A stretch of 9,637 bases of DNA from NCBI GenBank assembly GCA_900770835.1, contig CAAGLQ010000219.1:1-9637 (forward strand), read 5' to 3'. Shown here one piece after another: positions 6,684 through 9,637 of the stretch. The first letter of the stretch is position 1. Each line of letters starts with the position of its first letter. Under the pieces are notes generated by a model. That model was given only the letters and a program-made list of their open reading frames with translations. It made no database searches and had not been told where the DNA came from. The stretch is from an uncultured Parabacteroides sp. (GTDB lineage: Bacteria > Bacteroidota > Bacteroidia > Bacteroidales > Tannerellaceae). The position numbers were made by a program, and so were the translations under genes.

Positions 6684-8237
6684 TTAGTAATGACTACGGA
6701 GTATCTCTTGCATACGAGGCCGCAGTTTGTCCTCGTCACCATATTGTGAGCGGAGCTTCAACAGGTCTCGTTTCAATTGTTTGATGATGTCGCTATATGC
6801 CGGATTGTTATAGTCATTTCTGTTCTCATGCGGATCAGCTTGCAGGTCATGAAACTCCCATGCGGGAGGTACGGATTGTGCCTCTGATCCTGTCATTTCA
6901 AGCGGATCTCCATAGAGGAACATCAGTTTATAGCGATCCGTTCGAATGCCGAAATGAGCTGGACGGTTGGCATGTTGCGTCCAATACCGATAATACATCG
7001 ATTTCCGCCAATCCTTCGGGGTATGCCCTTTGAGGTTCTGGCGGAAACTGCGTCCTTGCGACTGCTTCGGGACGGCTACACCCGCATAATCGGCCAGCAG
7101 AGCAGCGAAATCAATATTGAGTGTAATATCTTTGTTTCGTGTGCCTGCCGGGATCTCTTTGGGATAACGAATCACGAACGGCATTCGTAGCGATTCCTCA
7201 TACATCATTCGTTTATCGAAGAAGCCATGCTCACCCATGAAATAGCCTTGGTCGGAAACGTAGATGACTACCGTATTGTCGGCAATACCCATCTCGTCTA
7301 ATGCTTGCAATAGTTTACCGATATTATCGTCGATCGTTGCTCCGCAACGCAGATAATCACGTACAAATTTCTGGTATGCGGCACTTCGTGCGGCTGCCCG
7401 TTGCATGCCTTGCGTAGAAAATGGTAATTCGGGATAGCGACACCACCATTGATCTGGATCTTTTGAGGCGATCTCCCACCGACGTGCCAACTCTTCCAAA
7501 GGTTGCCCTTTGAAAGCACGACCCGATTTCTCTGTATCCCAATCATACAGATTCTCTGGCTCCGGGAAGACCACCCCATCATACAAATGACGCATACGCT
7601 CAGGGTAATCCCAAGGCTCATGTGTCGCCTTAAAATGGCAACACATCAGGAAAGGTCGATCTTTATCCGTTTGCTTGATCCATTGGATTGCTTTACGGGT
7701 CACGATGTCTGTTGAGAAACCTCGGGTACGCTCTCCATAATTCCGGTTGCCTGGCCAAGGATCGGTGCTATTGACCATTGTTGGATCCACATATTCTCCT
7801 TGGTCATGGAAAACCGAATAATAATCAAACCCTTGTGGTTGTGTCTTCAAATGCCATTTGCCCACCAAGGCTGTTTGATAGCCACCCGCTCTCAACTGCT
7901 TGGCAATGTTATCCTGTCTTCCATCCAGAGAGTCACTGAGCGTATAAAGTCCATTCACATGGCTGTAAGCTCCAGTTAATATGGAAGCTCGGCTGGGTGA
8001 AGAGATAGAATTGGTACAAAAACAATTGTCTAACACGCATCCTTCCGCGGCCAGTCGGCGAATGTTTTCATTCTGCGCATAATCAGCCAAGACACCTCCA
8101 TAAATACCCCATGATTGTGCTGTGTGATCATCCGATAGAATGAACAGGATATTGGGACGGTCTGCTGCAAGAAGAGGCTGCCCATTGCTTGTGAAGCAAT
8201 AGGCTGCTAATCCTAAGTAGATGAAAGAATGATTCAT
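6684..8237 (-). CDS. Secreted S1-family sulfatase (GlcNAc-6-sulfatase-like type)
   Basis: A 517-residue sulfatase. Residues 1-25 form a signal peptide (hydrophobic FIYLGLAAYCF, likely cut after LLAA), so it is periplasmic or surface-exposed. Its n-region lacks Lys/Arg, yet the start is fixed by a stop two codons upstream. The formylglycine motif is Ser-type, S-S-P-S-R at 79-83, so Ser79 would be oxidised by an anaerobic sulfatase-maturating enzyme. Other active-site elements are DDH (36-38), GKWHL (126-130), H206 in ATHEPW, DQG (329-331) and HGFFDKRMMYEESLR (337-351). GFDYYSVFHDQGEYVDP (136-152) and the late HFGIRTDRYKL (428-438) suggest the subgroup that includes N-acetylglucosamine-6-sulfatases acting on mucin or heparin-type glycans (around S1_11/S1_8). 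Subfamily and substrate are tentative. It is the second gene of a tandem pair, 6 bases after the other sulfatase. Confidence 0.88.
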   Translation of the reverse strand: MNHSFIYLGLAAYCFTSNGQPLLAADRPNILFILSDDHTAQSWGIYGGVLADYAQNENIRRLAAEGCVLDNCFCTNSISSPSRASILTGAYSHVNGLYTLSDSLDGRQDNIAKQLRAGGYQTALVGKWHLKTQPQGFDYYSVFHDQGEYVDPTMVNSTDPWPGNRNYGERTRGFSTDIVTRKAIQWIKQTDKDRPFLMCCHFKATHEPWDYPERMRHLYDGVVFPEPENLYDWDTEKSGRAFKGQPLEELARRWEIASKDPDQWWCRYPELPFSTQGMQRAAARSAAYQKFVRDYLRCGATIDDNIGKLLQALDEMGIADNTVVIYVSDQGYFMGEHGFFDKRMMYEESLRMPFVIRYPKEIPAGTRNKDITLNIDFAALLADYAGVAVPKQSQGRSFRQNLKGHTPKDWRKSMYYRYWTQHANRPAHFGIRTDRYKLMFLYGDPLEMTGSEAQSVPPAWEFHDLQADPHENRNDYNNPAYSDIIKQLKRDLLKLRSQYGDEDKLRPRMQEILRSHY

Positions 8238-8243
8238 ATGCGA

Positions 8244-9637
8244 TTACTTTTTCTCCAACAATCCAGGCTCTCTACGCTCTTTGCCTTTCTTGCGGGTCAG
8301 GTTATCACCTAGCTCCTCCCGTTTTTGATCGGCAATAGTCATGAGCTTGCGAGCCACCTCGGGATATTGACTGATGACGTTATAGCGCTCACCCGGATCA
8401 CGACGAAGGTCATACAGCTCCGGTTTCATCACCTCCAAACTGGTCAACTTGCCCGGTTGTCCGTCGTTGCCCGGCTCATAAGCCCCATAGGTCGTGTACT
8501 TATGTGGGAAAACCAACTTGAACATACCGTCAGTCACCGCCTCCAAATCGTTCTTGTTATAGTAATAAACAAACGATTCACGGGGGTTGGCACCCGGTTT
8601 ACCCTCCATGAGGGAAAGAATGCTGACACCATCAATCTTGCGTGCGGGCAGCGGAGCTCCAGAAATCTCTGCGAATGTCGGGAAAAGGTCGATGTTCGAT
8701 GCTAACTTATTGCAGGTCGTTCCTGGTTCGATCTTTCCTTTCCAATACATGACGCAAGGCACACGGTTACCACCATCAAAGGTTGTTGCTTTGGCCTCGC
8801 GCAAGCCGCCAGCCGATCCTGCATGATTACCATAGTTGGTCCAAGGGCCATTGTCAGAGGTGAGTATCACCAATGTATTATCTTCTAAACCCAACTCACG
8901 GATCGTACGTAGCACTTCTCCCACACTCCAATCAATCTCCATCATTACATCGCCGAACAGGCCTTGCTCACTCTTCCCCTTGAACTTGTCAGACACGGCC
9001 AAAGGCACATGAGGCATATTGTGTGCTAAGTAAAGGAAGAAGGGTTCATTCTTGTGTTTCTTGATAAAATTCACGGAACGAGTGGTGTAATCTGTGGTCA
9101 AACGTGTCTGATCCGTATTGTATCCAACCACCTCGTTGCCATCAAATGTTGGTAGATCGGGGAAATTAAACCAATCGCCCTGTTGCGGATGGAAAGGCCA
9201 CATATCGTTCGAGTAAGGCAGACCATAATACTCATCAAACCCATTCTGTAAAGGCAGGAACTGATGCGAGTCGCCCAAGTGCCATTTACCAAAGATGGCC
9301 GTCGCATAACCCTTCTGTTTAAGCAGCTCACCCATCGTCATCTCATCCGCATGGATGCCATAGTTAGAATTCGGACCCGGTGCACCGGAGAACCCGATCC
9401 GGTTTGGGTAGCATCCTGTCAACAAGCCTGCTCGTGAAGCTCCACTGATTGGTTGCCCCGCCAAGAAATGGGTAAAGCGCATGCCCTCTGCCGCCATGCG
9501 GTCGATATTCGGTGTCTTATAACCGTATGCACCATTGAACGAGAAATCACCATAGCCCACATCATCCAAGTTGATCAAGACGATGTTGGTATAATCCGCC
9601 GCCATAGCCGAAGTGGTCAGTGTGGCAGCCGCCATAA
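8244..9637 (-). CDS. Secreted S1-family sulfatase (arylsulfatase A-like), 5' end cut by window
   Basis: At least 463 residues. The visible Met at 9635 sits inside a signal peptide (AAATLTTSAMA followed by ADYTN), with no basic n-region before it, so the true start is probably just beyond the window. The mature protein begins near residue 13. Motifs in order: INLDDVGYGD (21-30), formylglycine site S-G-A-S-R (64-68, Ser-type with Ala for the usual Pro), GKWHLGD (116-122), HNMPHVP (205-211), TSDNGPW (259-265) and the downstream GLREAKATTFDGGNRVP (277-293). This is the arylsulfatase A / N-acetylgalactosamine-6-sulfatase-like layout of sulfatase family S1. Ser64 needs an anaerobic sulfatase-maturating enzyme encoded elsewhere. 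The C-terminus ends in a Lys/Arg-rich tail (447-463). Its substrate cannot be read from sequence; sulfated galactose or GalNAc sugars are likely candidates by family. It is co-transcribed with the following sulfatase. Confidence 0.88.
   Translation of the reverse strand, partial: MAAATLTTSAMAADYTNIVLINLDDVGYGDFSFNGAYGYKTPNIDRMAAEGMRFTHFLAGQPISGASRAGLLTGCYPNRIGFSGAPGPNSNYGIHADEMTMGELLKQKGYATAIFGKWHLGDSHQFLPLQNGFDEYYGLPYSNDMWPFHPQQGDWFNFPDLPTFDGNEVVGYNTDQTRLTTDYTTRSVNFIKKHKNEPFFLYLAHNMPHVPLAVSDKFKGKSEQGLFGDVMMEIDWSVGEVLRTIRELGLEDNTLVILTSDNGPWTNYGNHAGSAGGLREAKATTFDGGNRVPCVMYWKGKIEPGTTCNKLASNIDLFPTFAEISGAPLPARKIDGVSILSLMEGKPGANPRESFVYYYNKNDLEAVTDGMFKLVFPHKYTTYGAYEPGNDGQPGKLTSLEVMKPELYDLRRDPGERYNVISQYPEVARKLMTIADQKREELGDNLTRKKGKERREPGLLEKK

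Noticed and set aside
7248..7256. DQG instead of DNG or DHG in the metal-binding motif of the 517-residue sulfatase
   Set aside because: From recalled family members, DQG followed by GEHG is usual in this sulfatase subgroup, so it is not a defect.

Overview
The window looks like chromosomal DNA from a gut Bacteroidota, most plausibly Bacteroides or Parabacteroides. The clues are two Ser-type (anaerobically matured) secreted S1 sulfatases in tandem, a transposase tail resembling Bacteroidota IS982-family elements, a TTTG / TAnnTTTG promoter of Bacteroidota type, and mostly weak Shine-Dalgarno sequences. The genus is inference; no rRNA or other marker gene is present.

Positions 1-148 are the right end of an insertion sequence: the last 42 codons of a transposase and its terminal sequence. 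It has cut into a gene whose 3' remainder (149-834) reads as the C-terminal, specificity-determining part of an Eco57I-type N6-adenine DNA methylase. That remainder is also frameshifted near a run of five A (382-386), so the methylase is doubly broken here. Seven bases later comes an intact 845-residue protein (842-3379) with an N-terminal GIY-YIG-like nuclease domain fused to a superfamily 2 helicase. It is very likely the restriction (DNA-translocating and cutting) partner of the broken methylase.

Positions 3380-3568 hold a plausible Bacteroidota promoter, a strong but badly spaced Shine-Dalgarno sequence and a 12-bp palindrome. They lead into a compact two-gene operon: a cytoplasmic SIMPL (DUF541) protein (3569-4246) and, 5 bases later, a 748-residue protein (4252-6498). 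The second protein joins WG-type repeats, an unrecognised middle domain and a complete MacroD/YmdB-type macro domain predicted to act on ADP-ribose. This pair is the least explained part of the window and the best candidate for an undescribed system.

A 15-bp hairpin (6631-6672) separates this operon from two convergent minus-strand genes, both S1-family sulfatases with signal peptides (9637-8244, truncated by the window end at its 5' side, then 8237-6684). They are 6 bases apart in the same reading frame and were presumably co-transcribed for periplasmic or surface desulfation of host or dietary glycans. No SusC/SusD pair or glycoside hydrolase is visible, so membership of a polysaccharide utilization locus is inferred. 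No tRNA, rRNA, CRISPR array or riboswitch was recognised. No gene-free stretch exceeds 300 bases.
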